NCBI GenBank assembly: GCA_016283195.1
Contig: JAEEML010000009.1
Coordinates: 1 to 34,513, forward strand
DNA: 34,513 nt
Origin: Deltaproteobacteria bacterium
GTDB lineage: Bacteria > JAEEML01
Direction: 5' to 3'
Numbering within the stretch: position 1 is the stretch's first letter; each line of letters opens with the position of its first letter. The notes under the pieces are model-generated. The model saw nothing but the letters and a program-made list of their open reading frames with translations, ran no database searches and was not told where the DNA came from. This document shows positions 8,013 to 15,283 of the stretch, in pieces. The position numbers and the translations under genes were made by a program.

Positions 8013-9638
8013 ATGCGTCTCGGTAACCTCAATTTTTCCCGCTTACTTCATTTGCTCTCCGGCCTCACCATCGGCAGCGGCGTTTTTATGCTCATTCCCT
8101 TTCTGGTGGCTCTGGCCTACGGCGAAGGCGATGCCGAAGCGCATCTTTTGGCTGCCATCATCTCTCTGCTTTTGGGCGGCGTTATTTTTAAATATACCAA
8201 AAAAAGCGGCGGCGATATTTCTCACCGCGAGGGCATTGCTTTTGTGGCTCTTTGCTGGCTGCTTTTGGGGCCACTTGGCGCTCTGCCCTTTTATTTTTAT
8301 GCCGAGCGCCCTGTGCGCCTCTTTCCGGAGCGGGCTAAAATCTCCGCTTATGCCGTCCCAATAGATAATATGGCTACTCACGGCTATTGTGAGGGCCTGG
8401 GCAGTGGCGGCCCGGGCAGTGAATTTTGCTCGCCAGCCAATTGCCTCTTTGAATCCATCAGCGGCATCACTTCCACTGGCTCCTCTATTTTGGGCGCCCC
8501 CAGTCTCTGGCAATCAATGGAACGCACCAGCGCCGAAGAGCTGCCCCACGGTATTCAGCTCTGGCGCCACCTTATCCACCTGATGGGCGGCATGGGCATC
8601 ATCATCCTTTCTCTGGCTGTCATGCCGCTCCTAGGCGCCAGCGGTATGCAGCTCTTTAGAGCCGAGATCTCCGGCCCGGCCGCCAATAAATTCACCCCAA
8701 AAATTGCCGAAACCGCCCGCTGGCTCTGGTCTATTTACCTGGCTCTAACTCTGGTGCAGATTATTCTGCTAAGAATATGCGGCATACCGCTCTTTTCCGC
8801 CATTTGCTTTGCCTTTACCACCATTTCCACCGGCGGCTTTGCCCCACTGGCCGATAGCTCCGGCGGCCTTAATAATCCGGCAGCCGAGTGGACAATGATT
8901 ATTATTATGATCAGCAGCAGTTTAAATTTTACTCTACACTTTATGTTTATGAAGAGAAAATTCAAAAGCTATATAAAAGATCCGGAATGTCGGGCCTATA
9001 TCAGCACTATATTAGTAGTATCACTTCTGCTCGCCTTTATATTATTTTTCAATAACTATCACGACTTATCTTTTGCTTCCACTTTTAGAGTAGCCCTTTT
9101 TCATATTGTCTCCATCATCTCTTCTACCGGCCTGGCCTCCACAGATTTTGGTGCTTTTGACAGCATAACACCGCTCACCACCATGATCTTTATAGCTATT
9201 TCCTGTATCGGCGGCTGCGCCGGATCCACCGCCGGCGGCCTAAAATTCATCCGCGTGCAAATTGCCTTTAAATACGCCGGCCGCGAAATATACCGCCTGA
9301 TTCATCCTAAAGCCATTGCCAATATAAGAATCGGCAATCGGGCAGTGAGCCAAAAAATCACCGACAGTATTTTTGGCTTTTTCGCTTTTTATATTGCCAC
9401 TTTTACTATCTCCATGCTTTTTATCACCGCCCACGGCCATGATATTACCACCGCCGCTTCTTCCACCATAGCCTCGCTAAGCAACACCGGGGTGGGCGTA
9501 GCAAAAGTCGGCCCCTCTTATAATTACAATTACTTTTCTACCGATTTAAAATTGCTCTTTATGCTGCTCATGATCATGGGCCGCCTGGAGATAGTTAATC
9601 TTTTGGCTCTCTTTTCGCTGCGTTTTTGGAAGAAATAA
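8013..9638 (+). CDS. trkH: Trk system potassium uptake protein TrkH
   Basis: The potassium-translocating membrane subunit, 541 residues, with the four pore repeats of the Trk/Ktr/HKT family. The selectivity loops are recognisable as TSTGSS (153-158), STGGFA, SSTGLAS and SNTGVG; GGCAGSTAGGLKFIR before the fourth repeat is highly characteristic. Between the second helix and the first pore loop lies an extra segment of about 45 residues (about 98-143), rich in Gly and carrying Cys126, Cys139 and, just beyond it, Cys144. Canonical TrkH has only a short link there, so this probably forms a capped, perhaps disulfide-bonded, extracellular loop over the pore. The start overlaps the end of trkA within TAATATG. 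htpG converges from the other side; the 51 bases between show no clear terminator. Confidence 0.94.
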   Translation: MRLGNLNFSRLLHLLSGLTIGSGVFMLIPFLVALAYGEGDAEAHLLAAIISLLLGGVIFKYTKKSGGDISHREGIAFVALCWLLLGPLGALPFYFYAERPVRLFPERAKISAYAVPIDNMATHGYCEGLGSGGPGSEFCSPANCLFESISGITSTGSSILGAPSLWQSMERTSAEELPHGIQLWRHLIHLMGGMGIIILSLAVMPLLGASGMQLFRAEISGPAANKFTPKIAETARWLWSIYLALTLVQIILLRICGIPLFSAICFAFTTISTGGFAPLADSSGGLNNPAAEWTMIIIMISSSLNFTLHFMFMKRKFKSYIKDPECRAYISTILVVSLLLAFILFFNNYHDLSFASTFRVALFHIVSIISSTGLASTDFGAFDSITPLTTMIFIAISCIGGCAGSTAGGLKFIRVQIAFKYAGREIYRLIHPKAIANIRIGNRAVSQKITDSIFGFFAFYIATFTISMLFITAHGHDITTAASSTIASLSNTGVGVAKVGPSYNYNYFSTDLKLLFMLLMIMGRLEIVNLLALFSLRFWKK

Positions 9639-9689
9639 AGGCGCCAAATTATCGGCAAGTCACAAAATAGCTAATATAACTAGTGAATT

Positions 9690-11621
9690 TTAGAATTGGC
9701 TGGCCATGAGTTTATCCACCAGTTTGGTGAATTTAGCCGGATTATCGAGCGGCGAGCCTTCGGCGAGAAGCGACATACCCCAAAGGAGCTCGGCTGCCTC
9801 TTCTATCCGCGCGTCTTCTTTGCAGGTTTTGGCAATTTTGGCCAAATTGGCAATAACCGGATGATGCGGATTAATTTCCATTACCCGCTTGGGGCTTAGA
9901 GCGGCGGCCGCTTTGCCTTGGCTCTGACGCAAAAGGCGCTCGATATGCGGGCTGTAATCATGCTCATCCACCACCAGACAAGCCGGCGAGCTGGTGAGGC
10001 GGCTGGAGAGGCGCACCTCTTTGAGCTCGTCTTTCAAGAGCTCCTGCAAGCGCTCCAAAAGCTCTTTGCACTCATCTTTTTCGGCTTCGCGCTCTTTTTT
10101 AGCCTCTTCACTAGCCTCTTCATCATCCAGGTCAACCTGCCCTTTATTGATGGATTTTAACTTTTTACCCTCATATTCGCCAAGATACTGCACCATAATC
10201 TCATCAACTGGATCAGTCAGATAAAGCACTTCTAAACCGCGTGCTTTAAAGCCCTCCAAGTGGGGCGAGCTCTCAATAACATCGCGCGATTCGCCGGTCA
10301 TATAATAAATATCTTTTTGCCCCTCTTTCATGCGCCCCACATAATCGGCCAGCGATGAAAGCTTTTCCTTATCGGCGGAGGAGGCAAAGAGGAGTAGCGC
10401 AGTCAGGCGATCTTTATTGGCGCTGTCGGAAGTAAAGCCCTCTTTGAGAGCGCGGCCAAATTCCTGCCAAAAGGCCACATAGGCTTCGTATTCTTTTTCT
10501 TTAATATCTTTTAAAGTATCCAGGATCTTCTTGGTGAGGGCCTTTCTAATGGCGGTAATCTGCCGATTATGTTGCAAAATTTCGCGCGAGACATTGAGCG
10601 GCAAATCGGGAGAATCCACCACACCACGCACAAAGCGCAAATAAGTGGGCAACAGGTCTGTGCAATGGTCCATAATTTTCACATGGCGCACATAGAGAGA
10701 AAGCCCGCCCTCATAGCCTTGATAAAAGAGGTCAAAAGGCGCAGCGCCGGGCAAATATAAGAGGGCCTGGTATTCCATAGTGCCTTCGGCTTTTTGGGCA
10801 ATGTGGCGCATGGGGTCGCGCCAATCGTGAGTCAAATGGCGATAAAATTCTTTATATTCGTCTTCGCTCACTTCGCCGGAGCCGCGCAGCCAAATGGCCT
10901 TCATGGAGTTGATGGTCTTAAACTCATATTTGGGCTCTTTGTCTTTAGGCTCTTCACCCTCTTTATGTTCTTCATAAATGGTGCTTTTAAGTTTAATGGG
11001 GTAGCGCACAAAATCGGAATATTTTTTGATTAAATCACTCAAAACCCATTCATCGGTGTAATCGGCCAGCCCTTCATCGAGATCGGCCGGCTTTAAGGTG
11101 AGCACAATTTTGGTGCCGTGCTCCGGCAAAGTGCTCTCTTCCAAAGTATAGCTGCCGTCACCCTTTGATTGCCAGTGCCAGGCTTCTTTATCGCCGGCCT
11201 TTCTGGTGTAAAGATCAACCAGCTCGGAAACCATAAAAGCAGAATAAAAGCCCACACCGAATTGACCAATCATTTCAGGTATTTCGGCTTTTGCTTTTCC
11301 GCCTTTCAGCTGGCGCAAAAGCTCTTTAGTACCCGATTTGGCAATGGTGCCGATATTGGCAATCACTTCATCGTGATTCATGCCGATACCATTATCGGTA
11401 ATGGTAAGCGTGCGCGCTTTTTGGTCCCAATCAATGGTAATAAGCGGCGTACCCTCGGCCAGAGTGTCATCGGTCAAAGTAGCATAGTGCATTTTGTCCA
11501 AAGCATCGGAAGCGTTGGAAATAAGCTCGCGCAAAAATATCTCTTTGTTGGAGTAGATGGAATTAGTCACCAGCTGCAAAAGCTCAGCTGTTTCAGCTTG
11601 AAATGAAAATGTCTCACTCAC
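9690..11621 (-). CDS. htpG: Molecular chaperone HtpG (Hsp90 family)
   Basis: Bacterial Hsp90, an ATP-driven cytoplasmic chaperone dimer. The 643-residue protein has the N-terminal GHKL ATPase domain with the family signatures FLRELISNASDALDK, DNGIGM, GTIAKSGT and GQFGVGFYSAFMV, then the middle domain and the C-terminal dimerisation domain; the acidic stretch DLDDEEASEEAKKE is a variable linker. The frame extends upstream to 11777, but those extra 52 residues do not look like Hsp90. The GTG at 11619-11621 gives the normal start VSETFSFQAETAELLQLV and is preceded by GAGGAG at ideal spacing, so I take GTG as the start. It diverges from the CAP-domain gene and has its own predicted promoter at 11662-11689. 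E. coli HtpG is 624 residues, close to this. Confidence 0.97.
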   Translation of the reverse strand: MSETFSFQAETAELLQLVTNSIYSNKEIFLRELISNASDALDKMHYATLTDDTLAEGTPLITIDWDQKARTLTITDNGIGMNHDEVIANIGTIAKSGTKELLRQLKGGKAKAEIPEMIGQFGVGFYSAFMVSELVDLYTRKAGDKEAWHWQSKGDGSYTLEESTLPEHGTKIVLTLKPADLDEGLADYTDEWVLSDLIKKYSDFVRYPIKLKSTIYEEHKEGEEPKDKEPKYEFKTINSMKAIWLRGSGEVSEDEYKEFYRHLTHDWRDPMRHIAQKAEGTMEYQALLYLPGAAPFDLFYQGYEGGLSLYVRHVKIMDHCTDLLPTYLRFVRGVVDSPDLPLNVSREILQHNRQITAIRKALTKKILDTLKDIKEKEYEAYVAFWQEFGRALKEGFTSDSANKDRLTALLLFASSADKEKLSSLADYVGRMKEGQKDIYYMTGESRDVIESSPHLEGFKARGLEVLYLTDPVDEIMVQYLGEYEGKKLKSINKGQVDLDDEEASEEAKKEREAEKDECKELLERLQELLKDELKEVRLSSRLTSSPACLVVDEHDYSPHIERLLRQSQGKAAAALSPKRVMEINPHHPVIANLAKIAKTCKEDARIEEAAELLWGMSLLAEGSPLDNPAKFTKLVDKLMASQF

Positions 11622-11661
11622 GATATTCTCCTCTAATGGGCCGGGCCCAAAAACTAGGCTA

Positions 11662-11689
11662 AAGATAGGCACCTCTAAAAGCTTGTCAA
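11662..11689 (-). promoter_or_regulatory. Predicted htpG promoter
   Basis: On the minus strand TTGACA (11684-11689) is a perfect -35 and TATCTT (11662-11667) the -10, with 16 bases between. It lies about 40 bases upstream of the htpG GTG start and looks like a housekeeping sigma70 promoter; no CIRCE element or sigma32-type sequence was seen. A short inverted repeat, GCATAA at 11710-11715 with TTATGC at 11723-11728, lies upstream, between the two divergent genes. Confidence 0.5.
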
Positions 11690-11776
11690 GGGGCGCTAAA
11701 ATTGGGTAAGCATAAAAATAGCTTATGCGGCATTTAAACAAAAATGCCGAATATTTATTAAGCAGGGAGGTTTGCA

Positions 11777-12445
11777 ATGAAAGTAGCTCATGTATGTTTG
11801 CCTGTTTTCGTGATTTCTCTTTCTTTTTTCAGCGCAGAGGCTTGTGGAGCCGATAATAATAATAGCTGGCCTAATAATGGTGGTGCAAAACTAACACATA
11901 CAAACGATGCCCAAAGTGATGCCGGCAACATGGAGCCCAGCGAACTGGATATGGCCGTTTTAGCCGAGATAAACCTGGCCCGGGCCAACCCCAAAAATTA
12001 TGCCGAAACTTATATCGCCCCGCTATCCGGCCGCTTTAGCGCCGAATATTTTAATGAATGTATCGAAGAAATGAAGGCCTTAAAACCCCTGCTGGATTAC
12101 ACCTTTAGCCCCGCTCTCTGGCGCATGGCCAAAGCTCACGCCGACACTCAGGGCAAAACCGGACAAACCGGCCACGACCGCACAAACGGCAAAACTTTTG
12201 CGGTAGCGCTAGGCGATTATTGCTCTTCTTATATCCAAGGCGGCGAAAATATCTCCTATGGCTATAGCGCAGCCCGCGATATTGTTATTCAGCTCCTGGT
12301 TGACGACGGCGTAACGACACGCGGCCACCGCAAAAATATTTTGAGCACCTCCTATACCCAGGCCGGTGCCGCCGTAGCTCCCCACTCTACTTATCGCAAT
12401 ATGTGCGTTATTGATTTTGCCAATGGTTGCGTAGAGAAAAAATAA
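11777..12445 (+). CDS. Secreted CAP-domain (SCP/PR-1-like) protein
   Basis: A 222-residue exported protein. The N-terminus has a typical signal peptide (MKVAHV, a hydrophobic core, then SAEA) with likely signal peptidase I cleavage before Cys23; -3 to -1 read AEA, which is not a good lipobox. The mature protein has a short Asn/Gly-rich linker and then a CAP domain at about 56-215. The cavity residues are present: His133 in TGHDR, Glu157 in GENIS and His184 in RGHRKNIL. Bacterial CAP proteins are diverse and often of unknown activity; some bind lipids or act at the cell surface. Several Cys residues (94, 149, 210, 218) could form disulfides in the envelope. GGGAGG lies seven bases before the ATG. 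It is divergent from htpG and probably a single-gene unit. Confidence 0.87.
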   Translation: MKVAHVCLPVFVISLSFFSAEACGADNNNSWPNNGGAKLTHTNDAQSDAGNMEPSELDMAVLAEINLARANPKNYAETYIAPLSGRFSAEYFNECIEEMKALKPLLDYTFSPALWRMAKAHADTQGKTGQTGHDRTNGKTFAVALGDYCSSYIQGGENISYGYSAARDIVIQLLVDDGVTTRGHRKNILSTSYTQAGAAVAPHSTYRNMCVIDFANGCVEKK

Positions 12446-12472
12446 GTTTACCTTTGGCTTCCGCCGCCTCTT

Positions 12473-12496
12473 CCTGTTTTCCTGTTTTCCTGTTTT
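12473..12496. repeat. 8-bp unit repeated three times
   Basis: CCTGTTTT occurs three times head to tail at 12473-12480, 12481-12488 and 12489-12496, in the spacer between two convergent genes. Simple tandem repeats of this kind can vary in copy number by slippage. No gene is present in 12446-12631 and no stem-loop terminator is evident. Confidence 0.85.
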
Positions 12497-12536
12497 CTTT
12501 CGCACTTGCACCCATTAAAAGATTTAACTCATTTCA

Positions 12537-12564
12537 TTACTCTTAGTATTTTACTCTTAGTATT
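12537..12564. repeat. 14-bp direct tandem duplication
   Basis: The unit TTACTCTTAGTATT is present at 12537-12550 and again at 12551-12564 with no mismatch. It lies in the same AT-rich convergent spacer as the 8-bp repeat and looks like a recent slippage duplication. I see no function in it. Confidence 0.85.
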
Positions 12565-12631
12565 TTTGTACATTAAGTTAAGGTATCAAAATTTGGGGGA
12601 GCGAACAGGCAGGCAAGCTTAAAGCGCAGGA

Positions 12632-14227
12632 TTATTCACTGATGCATTGGTGATCATCGGGAATATCACCGTTGTACGCGCCTTGGGCAGTAAAATCACA
12701 TCTGGTATTGCCGGAGAAAACAATATTTCCTTCAAAAGTAACATCAGAGCCGCTTCTCAAAACCAGAGCGCCTTCGCTACCTTTGCCACCATTCATAAAG
12801 CTGGCATTTTTAATGGTGCTGGCTTGTGAATCACGGGTATATTCAATATGGCCCCACTGTTTACCGCTATGGGCAGTAGTAAAAATAGTGTTTTCAATAT
12901 TAAGAGAAGCATTGTTAACAGTAATATTTACACCATCTTCAATGCGCACTTCACCAACTTTAATATTCAAAGTAGCATTTTCAGATACATCTAACCAATC
13001 TTTTACAATAAACGGCACCGGCTGAGCAACCCAGGTAGCGTCCTTAGTAACATAGCCAGCTTCCAGCGCAATTTGGGTATAAGTATCTGTAGCTTTAAGA
13101 ATCGGGCTGAGCTGACCAACGGCTTCCGGGTGAGCAAAAACAGCATTAGCACTAGACATATCAGCAAAGAAGTTCTCGGTAAATGAAGGTACAACGGCCT
13201 TCTGTTCCAAAACAACGCCGCTCTCTTTGGGAGCTACAAAGTCGCAATGGTCAATAGAAGCGCCGCGGCTTTTGATTCTAATAGCTTCTGTAGCATATTC
13301 AAAGATAGTATAAGCAAATCTGCTGCTGGTTTGAGCTTCGTCTTCAAATTTTATCCCATTCCAATCTCCGGCGCTAGGCTCGCTGGCGGTTGAAGTAAAG
13401 AGTATTTGCTTTTCTTTTTTGCCTTCACAGAAAATAGCGCCATTGGTGGCTACAGTGATGGAACCACCGATATTCATAAAGAAAGTATTGCTATCTTCAA
13501 TAGTAAGGGCGGCATTCAAATCAACCCAGTTTTCAAGCTCAAAAGGAATCGGTTGATATTTCCAAGTGGCTTTACTGGTAACATGGCCGGACGGGACAAA
13601 AATCACCGAAGAAGCGGTATCATCTATTTTGATGGTTCCAACTGAGCGCAAAGCATTGGGATGAGCTTTAATGGCATAAGCGCCGTTCATTTTGGCAAAA
13701 TAGTTGCCGCTAAATGAATCGAGAGTGACATTTTCGCCCAGGACAACACCAACATCTTTCGGAGCAATAAAGTCACAGTTGTCAACAGAAGCGCCGATTT
13801 TGTCCATTTTCAAAGCTTCTGTAGCATATTCAAAGATAGTATTAGAAAATTTGCTGCCATTGGCGGCTTCATTGTCAAAATCAATACCTTTCCAATAACC
13901 GGCGGAAGGAATATCGGTATCGGCAGTAAAGATAATAGTTCTGTCTTTATCACTTCCGCCCTCGGAAAGAATGCGGCCGCCACCACCAATGGTAAGACTA
14001 GCTTCGCGCCCCATTCTTATGGTAGCACCGGGCTCGATGGTCAAAGTGGCGTTTTCTACAGTAACCCAACCTTTAATGGTGTGAGAACCCCGCCAAGTGG
14101 TATTGGCTTTAATAACTTCTCCTTCGTGAACGTAAGAGGAGCCGCCGTCCAAAATGATACAACTCGGAACACTCAGCGACAAGAGCGATGAGAGGGCCAG
14201 TACCGGCAACGTCTGCTTTAATTTCAT
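12632..14227 (-). CDS. Predicted lipoprotein with right-handed beta-helix-like repeats
   Basis: A 531-residue exported protein. The signal peptide ends in the lipobox VPSC with acyl-acceptor Cys23, so it is probably an envelope lipoprotein. The rest is three modules of a beta-helix type: each opens with a TW dipeptide (Trp45, Trp222, Trp399; exactly 177 residues apart) and a strand reading like GWVTVENATLTIEPGATI. The first two modules continue with SAGxWxGIxF, IFEYATEA and GASxDxCDF. The third departs and ends after about 135 residues with two Cys (510, 528). Such modules resemble surface proteins of Myxococcota and often bind or display glycans, but no catalytic residues can be named. AAGGAG lies just before the ATG, and a good promoter is found at 14276-14304. 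No close family symbol is recognised. Confidence 0.85.
   Translation of the reverse strand: MKLKQTLPVLALSSLLSLSVPSCIILDGGSSYVHEGEVIKANTTWRGSHTIKGWVTVENATLTIEPGATIRMGREASLTIGGGGRILSEGGSDKDRTIIFTADTDIPSAGYWKGIDFDNEAANGSKFSNTIFEYATEALKMDKIGASVDNCDFIAPKDVGVVLGENVTLDSFSGNYFAKMNGAYAIKAHPNALRSVGTIKIDDTASSVIFVPSGHVTSKATWKYQPIPFELENWVDLNAALTIEDSNTFFMNIGGSITVATNGAIFCEGKKEKQILFTSTASEPSAGDWNGIKFEDEAQTSSRFAYTIFEYATEAIRIKSRGASIDHCDFVAPKESGVVLEQKAVVPSFTENFFADMSSANAVFAHPEAVGQLSPILKATDTYTQIALEAGYVTKDATWVAQPVPFIVKDWLDVSENATLNIKVGEVRIEDGVNITVNNASLNIENTIFTTAHSGKQWGHIEYTRDSQASTIKNASFMNGGKGSEGALVLRSGSDVTFEGNIVFSGNTRCDFTAQGAYNGDIPDDHQCISE
12635..14101 (-). repeat. Three in-frame 531-bp gene-internal repeats
   Basis: Residues 43-219, 220-396 and 397-531 of the beta-helix lipoprotein are successive copies of a 177-residue module; the last is incomplete. 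Some DNA is still identical between copies one and two, for example the 29-base stretches starting at 13283 and 13814, which are 531 bp apart, so the duplication is either fairly recent or maintained by conversion. Confidence 0.75.
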
Positions 14228-14275
14228 GGTTTACTCCTTTTGTTAATATGGCTAAATAGCCAAGCATGTTTTGAA

Positions 14276-14304
14276 AGTGTAATGTATTTATTAATTTAAG
14301 TCAA
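14276..14304 (-). promoter_or_regulatory. Predicted promoter of the beta-helix lipoprotein gene
   Basis: On the minus strand TTGACT (14299-14304) and TACACT (14276-14281) are 17 bases apart, in an AT-rich context. The start point would be near 14269, giving a leader of about 40 bases that contains a 12-base hairpin at 14250-14261 (GGCTA/TAGCC) before the ribosome binding site. Confidence 0.55.
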
Positions 14305-14313
14305 GGCAAGTGA

Positions 14314-14329
14314 TGTGAGCTAGGTCACG
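14314..14329. promoter_or_regulatory. CRP/FNR-family-like operator palindrome
   Basis: TGTGA, six bases, TCACG at 14314-14329 matches nine of the ten conserved positions of the E. coli CRP site. Its centre is roughly 52 bases upstream of the predicted start of the beta-helix gene and just upstream of its -35 box, a position suited to activation. The only cyclic-nucleotide protein seen here (14692-15177) lacks a DNA-binding domain, so another regulator would have to bind. Confidence 0.45.
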
Positions 14330-14347
14330 GACAGCAAAAAATCGCAA

Positions 14348-14644
14348 CTATTTCACATTTTCATAATGTGTCCACAGGCGAATGATTTTTACTGCGCCTT
14401 CATATTCTATTCCACCATCGGTAATTGCTTTATTGATTATCTCGTAAACCAACCTGTGTTTTATATTTATTCTTCGGGAATAAAGTCCGCTAAGATTGCC
14501 AACAAGCTCTTCATATGGCGGCTCTAGCGGATTCTTTCTAAGAATTTCGATTAGCGCTTTTGCTTTGCCATCGAGCAAAGCTGCTTTGAGATTTTTGGCA
14601 TCTTTGGCTGCCTGCTGGTCGTAATAATATATTTCGCTAAGCAA
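14348..14644 (-). CDS. Txe/YoeB-family mRNA endonuclease toxin, apparently orphan
   Basis: A 98-residue protein that lines up with YoeB/Txe toxins over its length: a helical start (QQAAKDAKNLKAA), NPLEPPYEELVGNLSG, then YSRRINIKHRLVYE and a final IIRLWTHYE. These toxins cleave mRNA in the ribosome; by comparison with E. coli YoeB the active-site residues are Glu45 or 46, Arg64 and His93, all present. There is a small insertion around 71-82. The best start is a TTG at 14642-14644 that gives a family-like N-terminus, but no ATG or GTG and no Shine-Dalgarno precede it. No Phd/YefM antitoxin is present: only 47 bases separate it from the cyclic-nucleotide-binding gene upstream, and the 120 bases downstream are non-coding. 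It may be poorly translated, decayed, or controlled by a remote antitoxin. Confidence 0.75.
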   Translation of the reverse strand: MLSEIYYYDQQAAKDAKNLKAALLDGKAKALIEILRKNPLEPPYEELVGNLSGLYSRRINIKHRLVYEIINKAITDGGIEYEGAVKIIRLWTHYENVK

Positions 14645-14691
14645 AATAAAGAAGGCTAATGTAAAAATAGCGCTGGGGTATGGTGATGAGA

Positions 14692-15177
14692 TTAGCTATC
14701 CGCTCTGATGGTGGCGCTGGCCAGCATGGAAGTGGTGGTGTAAATGGTCTCATTGGCTTTACGCAAACGGTGAGCCAGAGCAATAGCTACCGATTTATAA
14801 AACTTAGCCGCCATTTCAAAATCGGAATTAATGATTTTTTCCAAATCGCTGCGCTTTAAAACAATGAGCTGCGTATCGGTAATAGCTTTGATGGTGGCAC
14901 TGCGCGTGGCATCATCAAGAAGCGACATCTCACCGAAATAATCCATCTCGCCGAGAGTATTAACTTGAATCGGCGGCGAATTAGGATCTTTATCCACCAT
15001 AACGCCCACCCGCCCATGCTTAATAACATAAAGAGCGTCACCGGCATCGCCGACCCGGATAATATCCTCGCCGGCAGGCACATTTTTGGAAAAAATCACG
15101 CGGTTAAAACGCATAATTTCCATAGTGGAGAAGTATTTAAAAAATGAAGTACCACGCAAAAGTTCTGTGTTTTCCAT
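14692..15177 (-). CDS. Stand-alone cyclic-nucleotide-binding domain protein
   Basis: A 161-residue cytoplasmic protein made of one cNMP-binding beta-roll (about 10-125) and a C-terminal helix. The phosphate-binding cassette is clear: FGEMSLL with Glu83 for the ribose, and TRSAT with Arg92 for the cyclic phosphate, so cAMP or cGMP binding is likely. Unlike CRP or FNR it has no helix-turn-helix, so it must act by protein contact. The ATG at 15177 is chosen because GGGGG sits five bases upstream; a TTG five codons earlier would place the start inside that site. It has its own strong promoter at 15202-15230. The YoeB-like toxin lies 47 bases downstream on the same strand and is probably on the same transcript. 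Confidence 0.88.
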   Translation of the reverse strand: MENTELLRGTSFFKYFSTMEIMRFNRVIFSKNVPAGEDIIRVGDAGDALYVIKHGRVGVMVDKDPNSPPIQVNTLGEMDYFGEMSLLDDATRSATIKAITDTQLIVLKRSDLEKIINSDFEMAAKFYKSVAIALAHRLRKANETIYTTTSMLASATIRADS

Positions 15178-15201
15178 AGTTCCCCCAAACAAAGCTGCAT
15201 A

Positions 15202-15230
15202 ATTATGGCATATATAAAAAAAGCGGTCAA
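15202..15230 (-). promoter_or_regulatory. Predicted strong promoter of the cNMP-binding gene
   Basis: On the minus strand TTGACC (15225-15230) and CATAAT (15202-15207) are 17 bases apart, with TG plus one base before the -10 giving an extended element and an AT-rich spacer. It is one of the best promoter matches in the window and ends about 25 bases before the ATG. Confidence 0.6.
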
Positions 15231-15238
15231 GAATGAGA

Positions 15239-15263
15239 AAACAATTTTTATAATTAATTGTTT
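15239..15263 (-). terminator. Possible weak terminator after the diacylglycerol-kinase-like gene
   Basis: AAACAATT (15256-15263 read on the minus strand) and AATTGTTT (15239-15246) form an 8-bp AT-rich stem with a 9-base loop, 20 bases after the stop of the upstream gene. The T run is short (TTTTC). It could end dcw-operon read-through before the cNMP gene promoter. Confidence 0.35.
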
Positions 15264-15283
15264 AGAGGCGGCGGGCTGGTTAA

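Noticed and set aside
8043-8513. Antisense frame opposite trkH
   Set aside because: Low-complexity composition mirroring the trkH coding strand; no domain.
11683-11712. Plus-strand promoter for the CAP gene using TTGTCA
   Set aside because: The -35 look-alike is the other strand of the htpG -35 box and no acceptable -10 follows at 16-18 bases.
11622-11777. 52-residue N-terminal extension of HtpG
   Set aside because: It crosses the predicted promoter and does not resemble Hsp90; GTG at 11621 has GAGGAG at ideal spacing.
12473-12564. CRISPR array
   Set aside because: The repeats are 8 and 14 bases in direct contact without spacers, and no cas gene is present.
14645-14691. Hidden antitoxin gene for the YoeB-like toxin
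   Set aside because: Only 47 bases are available and no frame encodes a Phd/YefM-like segment; the downstream 120 bases hold a promoter and palindrome instead.
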